From the NCBI GenBank assembly GCA_964420285.1, contig CAYQTE010000038.1, forward strand, positions 1 through 43,242: 43,242 nucleotides of DNA. Reading direction: 5' to 3'. Made by a program: the position numbers and the translations under genes. Of the stretch, positions 31,601-40,077 are shown one piece after another. The DNA comes from CAYQTE01 sp964420285. GTDB lineage: Bacteria > Planctomycetota > Phycisphaerae > Tepidisphaerales > Tepidisphaeraceae. Position 1 is the stretch's first letter. Each line of letters begins with the position of its first letter. The notes beneath the pieces were generated by a model. The model made no database searches and was not told the origin of the DNA. It saw only the letters and a list, made by a program, of their open reading frames with translations.

Positions 31601-33169
31601 ATGAGATCAACGATCTCCGACGATTCGTTCCGTCGCCGCTTTCGCACGCACGCCGTGCCGTTGTGTGTGATCGCGCTGGCGATCGGGGCGGCGTACGCCT
31701 CGACCTGGACCGCGTCGTACGGGTTCATGGACGACTACAACATCACATTCAATTCGTCCCAGCACCATCTGCGGATTCTGCAAAACTGCATTGCACAAGG
31801 CCGGCCGCTGGACGGTGTGATTCTCAACGCGGTCTTCGGTTCGATCCACACGATCGCGGCGATTGCGCGGGCGCGCGAGCTGGGGCAGTTGTTCATCGTG
31901 ATCGCGGCGTTCGTCTTCTATGCGGCGATGGTGCGGACCGGCTGGCCGCGATCGCTGGCGGCGGGCATGGCGGTGGTGTGCGGGACGCTGCCGGCCATGC
32001 AGGTATACGCGGCGTGGGGCACAGAAGTCGCCCAGCCGCTGGCGGTGGCGGCGGCGGGCCTGGCGGCGATGCTGGCGGCACCGAGCGGTGAGGCCGGCAT
32101 TGCCGCCGGCAGGCGATGGGGGTTGCGATCGGGAGCCGCGGCGAGTTTGCTGGCGGCGGCGCTAATCTACCAGCCGGCCGCAATGGTGTTCTGGGTCTTC
32201 GCGGCAATCGATCTTTTGAGGCCGCGCATCGCGCGATCGGATTCGATCGGATCCACGGCCGGGACTTCCGATCTGCCACGGGCGGCGGCGAGGTACGCGA
32301 TCGTGGCCGCCGTGGCGATGGCGGGAGCGGCGGTCGCGCTCTGGTGGGGATTGCGCCATCCGGTGCCACGGCTTTATCCGGGTGAATCAGCATCAGAGCG
32401 CGCGGCGCTGGTCGGATTGCATGACCTGCCGGATAAGTGGGCGTTCTTCCGAACAGTCGTCGGTATGGCAATGAATCTGACGAACATCAACACGCAATCC
32501 TGGGTGGCCGTCGCCATTGGACTTCTGATCGTGACGGGCCTTCCTCTGTACGTGCGTCGCGGCTCCGGCCGATGGAAACTGCTCGCGGTCGCGGCGGCGC
32601 TTGTGCCGCTGACGTACCTGCCGAATCTGGTTGTGAAGAACAACTGGCCGTCGTTTCGCACGCAGGTGGCTATCGAGTCGCTGGTGGCGTTGTTTGTGCT
32701 GATGGCGATGCAGGGGTGGTGGCAGATCGCCGCGGTGCGGCTGGGGTCGCTCTCGGCGGCCCCGTCATGGCTGCCGGCGATTTGGATGGCCCTGTTGGCC
32801 GGTGCGAGCGTCTTTGCGGCGGCGGACCTCGTGAAGGTGTATTTTGTGCGGCCGCAGACGACGGAATTGGGCTTAGCGCAACATTTATTGAATGGACCGG
32901 AACTTTCCGCCGCCTCGCGCGTCAAATTGATTGGAGCGGACTGGTCCGATACGGTGGCGCCGGCGGTGTATTATGAGGAATTCGGCCAGCCCAGTTCGTA
33001 TCGGCCGTGGGCTGGCGTGTCGATGATCCGCCTGCTTCTGGCCGAGCAGCATCCGGCGTACCGCGACCTGCCGGTGGATTTTTCCACCAGCGCCTTGCCA
33101 GCCGAGCCGGGAGCGATGATCATCGACATGCGGCAATTGCGTGGATTTCGCAATGTCGGCGGGGGATAG
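31601..33169 (+). CDS. Polytopic membrane protein, GT-C glycosyltransferase-like
   Basis: A 522-residue protein with about ten to twelve spans. After the first span comes YGFMDDYNITF (about residues 44-54), an acidic pair in the first outer loop as in GT-C glycosyltransferases that use lipid-linked sugars. Later spans include LFIVIAAFVFYAAMVR and WVAVAIGLLIVTGLPLYV, and a soluble C-terminal domain of about 100 residues follows (PQTTELGLAQHLLNG). ATG 31601 gives MRSTISDDSFRRRF before the first span; a longer frame overlaps serS. It precedes an O-GlcNAc-transferase gene, so a role in surface glycosylation is plausible. Confidence 0.65.
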   Translation: MRSTISDDSFRRRFRTHAVPLCVIALAIGAAYASTWTASYGFMDDYNITFNSSQHHLRILQNCIAQGRPLDGVILNAVFGSIHTIAAIARARELGQLFIVIAAFVFYAAMVRTGWPRSLAAGMAVVCGTLPAMQVYAAWGTEVAQPLAVAAAGLAAMLAAPSGEAGIAAGRRWGLRSGAAASLLAAALIYQPAAMVFWVFAAIDLLRPRIARSDSIGSTAGTSDLPRAAARYAIVAAVAMAGAAVALWWGLRHPVPRLYPGESASERAALVGLHDLPDKWAFFRTVVGMAMNLTNINTQSWVAVAIGLLIVTGLPLYVRRGSGRWKLLAVAAALVPLTYLPNLVVKNNWPSFRTQVAIESLVALFVLMAMQGWWQIAAVRLGSLSAAPSWLPAIWMALLAGASVFAAADLVKVYFVRPQTTELGLAQHLLNGPELSAASRVKLIGADWSDTVAPAVYYEEFGQPSSYRPWAGVSMIRLLLAEQHPAYRDLPVDFSTSALPAEPGAMIIDMRQLRGFRNVGGG

Positions 33170-33289
33170 AATTTTGAACAGAGGGACAACGCCAGGCAGG
33201 AATCGCGGTATAGCGATACGTTCCGGGTGACCAAGCGGGGCCGGAATTTTGTTTATCGCGCTGCTGGTTTTTTGCAGGCGGCAAAGGGC

Positions 33290-35395
33290 ATGACGCAGCT
33301 TTCCATTCCACAGGCTTACGAGATGGCGGCCCGGTATCAAAGCCAGGGCCAGTTCCCGCAGTCCGAAGCGATCTGCAATCAGATTCTGGCTCGCGAGCCC
33401 GACCACGCCGGCGCTTTGCATCTGCTGGGGTTCATGGCCTATCAGGCCGGCCGAATCCCCATCGCCGAGCATCTCGTGCGCCAGGCTCTGAAGCATTCGA
33501 CCGGCCAGGCGGAAATCCACTGCACGATGGGACTGGTGCTACAGGCCCAGAACAAGATCGACGAAGCGATTGAGCAATACCGCCGCGCCGTCGAGCTTCG
33601 GCCGACCTACCAGGAAGCCATCAACAATCTGGGCAACGCCTACCGCATCAAGGGCCGGCTCGAGGAAGCCGAAACGCTGCTGCGCCAGTTGATCGCGATG
33701 AATCCGCTGTGCTATCCGGCGCGAACAAACCTGGGCGTGACGCTCAAGGCCATGGGCCGGCTCGACGATGCCATCGCCTGTTACGAGGAGATTCTGGCGG
33801 CCGATCCGCAGCGATACGAGACGATGAACAATCTGGCCACGGCTTTGCTGGAGAAGGGCGAAATCCGGCGTGCCCTGACGACGCTGGAAAAGGCGGCGTC
33901 CATCCGCCCCCGGAGTCTGGAAATCCGCACGAATCTGGCCAACACGCTGCGGCTGGAGGGCCGGTTCGAGGAGTCCATCGAACAGTGCCGCATCATGCTC
34001 GAGCAGAAGCCGAATCTGATCGCGGCCCGGAACACGCTGGCGGCCAACTTCAAGGACATGGGCCGGCTCGACGAAGCCGTCGCCGCCTACCGCGGGGCGC
34101 TGATCTACCACGACGACGCAACGGCCCAGAGCAATCTGCTGCTGTCGATGACATCGCGCGGTGACCGCCCCGAAGCCATCCTGACCGAGGCGCGGATGTA
34201 CAACGATCGCCATGCCCGACGACTCCTGCCGGCGCCGCCGCGATTCGCCAACACTTCCGACAGGGATCGGCCGCTGCGCGTGGGTTACGTGTCGGCCGAT
34301 TTTCGCGTCCATTCGGTTGCCAATTTTCTCCTGCCGCTGGTCGAGGCGCACGACCCATCGGCGGTGCAATACGCGTGCTATTCCAACTACGAACGCTCGC
34401 ATACCGACCCGATCAAACGCCGCATTGCCGCCGGCGCGTTCCAATGGCGCGAAATCCTCAACGTGCCCGATGAGCGCGTCGCCGACTGGATTCGTGAAGA
34501 CCAGATCGACATCCTGGTGGATCTGTCCGGCCACACCGCCGGCGAACGCCTGCTGGTCTTTGCCCGCAAGCCGGCGCCGGTGCTCGTCACGGCGCTGGGA
34601 TATCCGGGAACCACCGGCCTGACGGCCATCGACTGGCGCTTCACCGACGAGTGGACCGATCCGCCGGGTAAACACGACCGCTTCTATTCGGAAAAACTGT
34701 ACCGGCTCAGCCCGACGGCGTGGTGTTATGACCCCCCCGCCGACGCGCCGGAAATCCAGGAGCGGCCGGCGGACGCTCCCATCGTGTTCGGCTCCTTCAA
34801 CAACCACGCCAAGATATCCCCCACGACGCTGGGCATGTGGGCGGAGATTCTGCGCGCGGCGCCGTCGTCGAAGCTGCTGATGAAATCCGGCGGATTGACC
34901 GAGCCGCTGGTCCAGCAGGAAATGCGCCGCACCTTCCAGCGCATGGGAATCGACCCCCAGCGGCTTGACCTGCGCGGAAACTGCCCGCTGCGTCTGGAAC
35001 ATCTCAAGATGTTTTCCGACATGGATATCGCTCTGGACACTTATCCATACAACGGCACGACGACGACCTGCGAGGCGCTGTGGATGGGCGTCCCGGTTGT
35101 CTCGCTCATTGGACCCGACCACCTGTCGCGCGTTGGGCTCAGCCTGCTCAGCAATATCGGCCTGGGTGATTTGGCGGCCGTGGATCAGGATCAATACGTG
35201 CGCAGCGCCGTCGAACTGGCCGGCGATCGCCAGCGACTGGCGGAATTGCGGTCAAGCCTTCGCCAGCGGATGCGGTCGTCGCCGCTGATGGATGGCCCGG
35301 CCTACGCTCGCCAGATTGAGCGGGCCTATCGCCAGATGTGGCAGGCGTGGTGCGATTCCATCAGCGCCGGTTCAACCCTGACGGTGGCCCTGTGA
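33290..35395 (+). CDS. TPR protein with SPINDLY/O-GlcNAc-transferase domain (GT41)
   Basis: A 701-residue cytoplasmic-looking protein. Residues about 1-290 are tetratricopeptide repeats (AGALHLLGFMAYQAGRIPIA, ALNNLGNAYRIKGRLEEAE-like units, TNLGVTLKAMGRLDDAIACY). The GT41 domain follows: RPLRVGYVSADFRVHSVANF, VTALGYPGTTGLTAIDWRFT, FGSFNNHAKISPTTLGMWAE and GTTTTCEALWMGVPVVSLIG. It should transfer a sugar to Ser/Thr of proteins, with the TPRs binding substrate. ATG 33290 is used; an in-frame GTG at 33227 is upstream. The preceding membrane protein gene may belong to the same pathway. Confidence 0.9.
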   Translation: MTQLSIPQAYEMAARYQSQGQFPQSEAICNQILAREPDHAGALHLLGFMAYQAGRIPIAEHLVRQALKHSTGQAEIHCTMGLVLQAQNKIDEAIEQYRRAVELRPTYQEAINNLGNAYRIKGRLEEAETLLRQLIAMNPLCYPARTNLGVTLKAMGRLDDAIACYEEILAADPQRYETMNNLATALLEKGEIRRALTTLEKAASIRPRSLEIRTNLANTLRLEGRFEESIEQCRIMLEQKPNLIAARNTLAANFKDMGRLDEAVAAYRGALIYHDDATAQSNLLLSMTSRGDRPEAILTEARMYNDRHARRLLPAPPRFANTSDRDRPLRVGYVSADFRVHSVANFLLPLVEAHDPSAVQYACYSNYERSHTDPIKRRIAAGAFQWREILNVPDERVADWIREDQIDILVDLSGHTAGERLLVFARKPAPVLVTALGYPGTTGLTAIDWRFTDEWTDPPGKHDRFYSEKLYRLSPTAWCYDPPADAPEIQERPADAPIVFGSFNNHAKISPTTLGMWAEILRAAPSSKLLMKSGGLTEPLVQQEMRRTFQRMGIDPQRLDLRGNCPLRLEHLKMFSDMDIALDTYPYNGTTTTCEALWMGVPVVSLIGPDHLSRVGLSLLSNIGLGDLAAVDQDQYVRSAVELAGDRQRLAELRSSLRQRMRSSPLMDGPAYARQIERAYRQMWQAWCDSISAGSTLTVAL

Positions 35396-35522
35396 GGTTC
35401 GTCCTGCGATGCTCCGCACGCCGCGATGTAATTTATTGTGCATCGGCCGCAATTTGGCGTTTCCAAAAGGCCGTGGCAACTGTATGATTGTGCCCAATTG
35501 TGGGGGTGACCGGGGAGGTCGT

Positions 35523-36851
35523 ATGTCAATGTACAGGCTCCGTTGCGCGGCGGTGTGCTTGGTTGTCGCATGGACTCTCGGCGGCGCCGGCCGTGCGGCC
35601 TGGTGCGATAACCCGGGAACGCAATTGCTGATCGCGCCCGCCACCGGGCCGGCCGACCTGTTATCGGCCGTTCCGGCCACGCTGCCGACAGACAACTCCG
35701 CCGGACCAACCGACCTGTCGGCGGGCCCGGCATCGACAACCCGGCCGTCGCCCGCCGCTTCGGCAATTCTCGATTCGCTCGGCAACCATTACGCCGCCCT
35801 GCATTCGTTGCGGGTCGCGGGCTCAATCACCGGACGCTTCGACGTTGACGGCCGTACATCCAACCCCAGCGTCAGGATCACCGGATCGTTCCTGGCGCCC
35901 AACCGCTTCGAGCACGAATCGGAATCCGACATCCAACTCGGCGCGACCGGGCAAAAGCTCTACATGTATGCACCCGCCGGCAACCAATACGTCCTGGACG
36001 ACGGACCGGCCGGACGCATGACGCCGGACGATTCCGCCAGCCTCGTCGTTCAGGTTCTCAATGAACAAAACCCCAGTCTGGCCATGGCCGCCAGCGAGCA
36101 TCCCACGTCCATCCTCACCCAGGATGCCACGGCCGTCGATCGAGGTGACGACGCGATCGTAAACGGCCAAAGCTGCCCGACCCTGCGCATCGCCCAATCC
36201 GACAGCGACATGACCGTCACGATCGATCCAAAGACGCAACTCGTGCAGAGCGTCGCGATCGACATGACCAGGGGCTTCCTGCGCCAGGGAGCGCGCACGG
36301 TGAAATCCGCCGTGCTGACCATCGCCTACACGACGATCGAGCCGGACGCCTCGATCACCGCCGACGCCTTTGCCTGGACGCCGCCGCCGGGATCGCGGGA
36401 AAGCCACCCGGCCAACGATGCCACGGCGCTGGTGGGCAAGGCCCCGCCGGCGTTTCGCCTCAAGGCGATCGACGGCACGACGGTCAGTTCGACCGCCCTG
36501 CGCGGCAAGGTGGCGGTGCTCAATTTCTTTGCCACCTGGTGCGGGCCGTGCGTCGGCGAAATGCCCGAGCTCGACAAGATGTACCGCCAATTCGCTTCGC
36601 AGGGACTGTGCTGGTACGAGATCGACGAGGGCGAGTCGCAGCAGACTGTCCGCTCGTTCATGGCCGCCAAGGGCCTTACCATGCCCGTGCTGTTGGACGA
36701 TAGTTCCACGGCGGGTGGCGCCTACGGCGTGCTGGGGATTCCCCAGACGGTCATCGTCGGCGCCGACGGCCGCATCCGCAAGGTGATTGTCGGGGCCGAT
36801 CCCGAATCAATTCTCCGCGAGATCCAGGCCGCGATGGCCGCGGGCCGATAA
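35523..36851 (+). CDS. Exported fusion: DUF2092-like domain plus TlpA-type thioredoxin
   Basis: A 442-residue protein with a signal peptide (MSMYRLRCAAVCLVVAWTLG) and a Thr/Pro/Ala-rich linker. Residues about 75-285 form a LolA-like/DUF2092 barrel (AILDSLGNHYAALHSLRVAG, FLAPNRFEHESESD). Residues about 305-440 are a TlpA/ResA thioredoxin fold with FFATWCGPCVGEMPELDKMY (catalytic CGPC) and GIPQTVIVGADGRI (cis-Pro). It probably reduces or exchanges disulfides outside the cytoplasm. GGGGAGG lies about five bases before ATG 35523. The combination is seen in other planctomycetes, as far as I recall; its substrate is unknown. Confidence 0.85.
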   Translation: MSMYRLRCAAVCLVVAWTLGGAGRAAWCDNPGTQLLIAPATGPADLLSAVPATLPTDNSAGPTDLSAGPASTTRPSPAASAILDSLGNHYAALHSLRVAGSITGRFDVDGRTSNPSVRITGSFLAPNRFEHESESDIQLGATGQKLYMYAPAGNQYVLDDGPAGRMTPDDSASLVVQVLNEQNPSLAMAASEHPTSILTQDATAVDRGDDAIVNGQSCPTLRIAQSDSDMTVTIDPKTQLVQSVAIDMTRGFLRQGARTVKSAVLTIAYTTIEPDASITADAFAWTPPPGSRESHPANDATALVGKAPPAFRLKAIDGTTVSSTALRGKVAVLNFFATWCGPCVGEMPELDKMYRQFASQGLCWYEIDEGESQQTVRSFMAAKGLTMPVLLDDSSTAGGAYGVLGIPQTVIVGADGRIRKVIVGADPESILREIQAAMAAGR

Positions 36852-36946
36852 CCGCCCCGTACGCAAGAAAATTGAATTTATTTCGCGGCGGTCCCGCTCC
36901 GATATAAGTCATAATGCGTATGCCAACGGCAACCCTGCCATACCCT

Positions 36947-36978
36947 GTCCATTGATTCAGCGAGAGCAGTCCATTGAT
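36947..36978 (+). repeat. Two direct 10-bp repeats 22 bases apart at the cyclase start codon
   Basis: GTCCATTGAT occurs at 36947-36956 and 36969-36978; the second copy runs into ATG 36977. The 22-base period places both on the same DNA face, which would suit a dimeric regulator or an RNA-level signal. Confidence 0.4.
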
Positions 36979-38476
36979 GAACGCCGAACTCGTCAACCGA
37001 ATTCGCCAGTGCCCGACCCTGCCGTCGCTTCCGACGATCGCCATGGAAGTCCTTGAACTCACGCGCAAGGACGATGTCGATATCGCCGAAATCGCCGCGA
37101 TTATCAGCAAGGATCCCGCCCTCAGCGGGAAAATCCTGCGCACGGTCAACAGCAGTTTTTACGGCCGCAGCTCGCACGTCTCGACCATCAGCCAGGCAAT
37201 GGTCATTCTCGGCATGCAGAGTGTCAAAACGCTTGTGCTTGGATTCTCGCTCATCAACAACCTGCGCAAGAACAATTCCCGGGGGTTCGATATCCTGGCC
37301 TTCTGGAAGCGCAGCATCTATTCGGCAACGGCCGCTCGCACGATCGGCGGGAAGATGAACCTCGTGCAATGCGAGGAGGCCTTCCTGGCCGCGCTGCTCA
37401 GGGACATCGGCATGCTCGTCCTGGATCAGGTTCTCGGAGAACAATACGGCGAAATATGCGGCGGCGCGGCGTCGCACGAAGATCTTATGCAGGCGGAGAC
37501 CAGGGCCCTGGGCTTGACCCACGCCGACGCCGGGGCCATTCTGGCCGACGTGTGGAAACTGCCGCCCATCCTGGCCGTTCCCATCGCCTCCAGCAGCAAC
37601 CCGGACAGCGTCAAGGATCCCGCCCTGCGCAAGGTGTGCGAACTGATTGATCTGGCCGGTCGCTGCGCCGATGTGTATGTCGACGAATCGCCCGCCGCGG
37701 CAATCAATAAGGTCCACGAGTTGTGTGCCGCTCGCTTCAAGGCGACCGAAACCGATACCAACGTCCTGCTGGAGGAAATCGGCCGTCGCACCAAGGAGGT
37801 GGCCACCCTCTTTGAGATTCAGATCGGAAAGAGCGACAATTTCGAGGCGATTCTCAAGCGCGCCAATGAAACCCTCGTGGAAATCTCCCTGCAAACCCAG
37901 CAGCACGCCACCGAGCTCCAGGAGCAGAACCGGACCCTGGCCCATCAGGCCACCACCGACGGCCTGACCGGGCTGTTTTGCCGCGCCCATTTCGACAAGG
38001 TTCTGGCCGAACAAGTCGCCGGCCATCTCGCCAGCGCCAAGCCCCTCTCGCTGCTGATGATGGACATCGACCATTTCAAATCGGTCAACGACCGCTTCGG
38101 CCATCCCGCCGGCGATCAGGTGCTTCGCGCCGTCGCCATGATGATCCGAAAGCAGGCGCGATCCGGCGATCTGGCCGCCCGGTACGGCGGCGAGGAAATG
38201 GTGCTGATCATGCCGAACACTCCCCGCGAACTGGGCGCCAAGGCGGCCGAGGAGATCCGCTGCGCCGTCGCCCGCCATAACACCTCCGTCGGCAAATCGC
38301 CGATTGTTGTCACCATCAGCATCGGCGTCGCGTGCATGGAGCCGGATGGCCCGCTCCGCCGGCCCGAACACCTGCTCAAGGCCGCCGACGTCGCCGTCTA
38401 CGCCGCCAAGAAAGCCGGCCGTAACTGCGTCAAGATCTTCGTCCCCCCCGCCGCCAGCAAACGCGCCGTGGCCTAG
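36977..38476 (+). CDS. HDOD-GGDEF protein, probable diguanylate cyclase
   Basis: A 499-residue soluble protein. Residues about 5-210 are an HDOD domain (LPSLPTIAMEVLELTRKDDV, ISKDPALSGKILRTVNSSFY, AFLAALLRDIGMLVLDQ). A helical linker (about 260-320) leads to the GGDEF domain: DGLTGLFCRAHFDKVL, LMMDIDHFKSVNDRFGH, and the active site RYGGEEM (about 402-407). RSGD, five residues before GGEE, is an intact RxxD inhibitory site, so it should make c-di-GMP under product control. A TTG at 36974 is in frame, but ATG 36977 is preferred. The PilZ protein at 14260 is a possible c-di-GMP reader. Confidence 0.92.
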   Translation: MNAELVNRIRQCPTLPSLPTIAMEVLELTRKDDVDIAEIAAIISKDPALSGKILRTVNSSFYGRSSHVSTISQAMVILGMQSVKTLVLGFSLINNLRKNNSRGFDILAFWKRSIYSATAARTIGGKMNLVQCEEAFLAALLRDIGMLVLDQVLGEQYGEICGGAASHEDLMQAETRALGLTHADAGAILADVWKLPPILAVPIASSSNPDSVKDPALRKVCELIDLAGRCADVYVDESPAAAINKVHELCAARFKATETDTNVLLEEIGRRTKEVATLFEIQIGKSDNFEAILKRANETLVEISLQTQQHATELQEQNRTLAHQATTDGLTGLFCRAHFDKVLAEQVAGHLASAKPLSLLMMDIDHFKSVNDRFGHPAGDQVLRAVAMMIRKQARSGDLAARYGGEEMVLIMPNTPRELGAKAAEEIRCAVARHNTSVGKSPIVVTISIGVACMEPDGPLRRPEHLLKAADVAVYAAKKAGRNCVKIFVPPAASKRAVA

Positions 38477-38558
38477 AAACACCGGTTGGTTTTTGCGCCG
38501 GCGCGCTCGCGGTGGTCCAACACGATCTGTGCTGGTCCGCAGTCACGGGCCCGGTCCG

Positions 38559-39758
38559 TTATTCTCGGTGGGTTCTGGCGGACCGACATCCGCCGCGACG
38601 ACGCCGCATCAGCACCCCCGCCACGGCAATGGCCAGAACGGACAGCGATGCCGGCTCCGGCACCTCCGTGGGTATCACGCCCGGCAGGAACAAGTCGCTC
38701 AGATCATTGACCGATGAAACGGTGTTGTATCCATCGCCTGACACATTCGTCTCCCCGGCCGGAATCGGGTTGTCCAGATACGGCCCCAGGCCGAAGATCT
38801 CCTGCATGGTCTTCAGGTCCGATGAGTGGTTCATTTCGACGGTGCTGGCGTAGTCGTTTCCCCTGGCCAATGGGGACAGGATGATCTCCGGAATCGTCTG
38901 TGCGGTGGTATCGCCGCCTTCGGTTTCGTCGAACCAGATGATGATCGCGCCGTTGTTCTTGTAAGCGTTTGTCGCCTGGATCGCGGGAATGATCTGGGAC
39001 AGGAAGTTGTCGCCCTCGGCGACCGCTTCCTGGTCCGTGCCGGCCGGCCATGTGACTCCATTGTAGACAAAATCGGTGTCCAGTGCGGAGTGCATCTCGT
39101 CGTACAGATTGGGAGTGATCCAGTTGTAGCGGGCGAACGTATCGTTGGTGATGTCGGTGCGGAGCTGGTCAAACGTCTTGACGTTTTCGGTGGCGGTGTC
39201 GGAAAAGAAGGCCATCGGGTTGTGCTTGACGGCGTATCCATATTGCCCGGTCCCGTAGTAGGGATTGATGGTGGTCGTGGATGTGCCCGAGGCGCTCTGC
39301 GTGGGACTGGGGCTGAATTGGACATCTTCCTGGTAGTTGTTCCAGGTGATGCCATTGGCGTTCATCAGCGCGGCCAGATGCGGCGCGGTGAAAATATTTC
39401 CGCTGGCCGCGCTGGGATCGTTGTCGGTGTGAACGCCGAAGTCCGTGCCGGCCTCGGACCAGACGTAATTGCCCTCCGACGGATGGGCGCCGACGGCGAC
39501 GCCGTAATAGTCGGAGGCATAAGACACCTGGGCGGACGCCGGTGTGTTGGGAACAATGAGACTGTTGATATAGGGGGCGGCGGGGTTGCCCATGAGCTGC
39601 TGGACGCCGCTGGTTGGATCGGGTTGCGTCCAGTTGTGGTTTTCCAGGCCGATGACAAAAACGTCGCCTATGGAAGCCGCCAGCGCCGTCGATCCGCTGG
39701 CGGCCAGAATTGCCAGTGCACAGGCGGCAGGTAATTGATTTCGGCGTGAATTGCGCAT
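38559..39758 (-). CDS. Exported phosphoesterase-family protein with PEP-CTERM anchor
   Basis: A 399-residue protein. The signal peptide is MRNSRRNQLPAACALAILAA; the body matches the phosphoesterase family (acid phosphatase/phospholipase C-like): FVIGLENHNWTQPDP, NTPASAQVSYASDYYGVAVG, WITPNLYDEMHSALDTD and AIIIWFDETEGGDTT. The C terminus is VPEPASLSVLAIAVAGV followed by LMRRRR, a PEP-CTERM sorting signal for exosortase, which must be encoded elsewhere. AGGAG lies six bases before ATG 39758. It is convergent with the cyclase gene. Confidence 0.85.
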   Translation of the reverse strand: MRNSRRNQLPAACALAILAASGSTALAASIGDVFVIGLENHNWTQPDPTSGVQQLMGNPAAPYINSLIVPNTPASAQVSYASDYYGVAVGAHPSEGNYVWSEAGTDFGVHTDNDPSAASGNIFTAPHLAALMNANGITWNNYQEDVQFSPSPTQSASGTSTTTINPYYGTGQYGYAVKHNPMAFFSDTATENVKTFDQLRTDITNDTFARYNWITPNLYDEMHSALDTDFVYNGVTWPAGTDQEAVAEGDNFLSQIIPAIQATNAYKNNGAIIIWFDETEGGDTTAQTIPEIILSPLARGNDYASTVEMNHSSDLKTMQEIFGLGPYLDNPIPAGETNVSGDGYNTVSSVNDLSDLFLPGVIPTEVPEPASLSVLAIAVAGVLMRRRRGGCRSARTHRE

Positions 39759-39975
39759 GCAAGGCTCCTGGCGAAGCACACACACTGAATCAGACATGGG
39801 TGCGTTGCAAGGGCATATTAACATGGCTTGGGGCGCTGGGCCACAACAAAATTCGGCTTTCCGACGATAAGTAAGTCAGAACGCCGTGGGATCGACGAGG
39901 TCGGTGCGGCGGAGACTGCGGCGATCGGGCGCGGCAATTCGGGCAATGTGGGCTGGTGCGGCAGACGCGGGGATA

Positions 39976-39981
39976 TATAAT
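39976..39981 (+). promoter_or_regulatory. Isolated TATAAT before the DUF2339 gene
   Basis: A perfect -10 box within ATATATAATGG, about 97 bases before ATG 40078. No -35 is found at the right distance. The 319-base gap 39759-40077 shows nothing else beyond the promoter region of the minus-strand phosphoesterase gene. Confidence 0.3.
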
Positions 39982-40077
39982 GGCCGTTAACATCTACCGG
40001 CCGGATCGAAGTGCCGCTCGCGGGCGGCCGCCGGCATTGCCGATGCAAAAGGGGACTGCGGGAAGCGAGGATGGCAC

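Noticed and set aside
33539..35194. 551-codon minus-strand frame opposite the O-GlcNAc-transferase gene
   Set aside because: Shadow frame of a well-supported TPR/GT41 protein.
36878..38482. 534-codon minus-strand frame opposite the HDOD-GGDEF gene
   Set aside because: Gly/Asp/Gln-rich antisense product; the plus strand has clear motifs.
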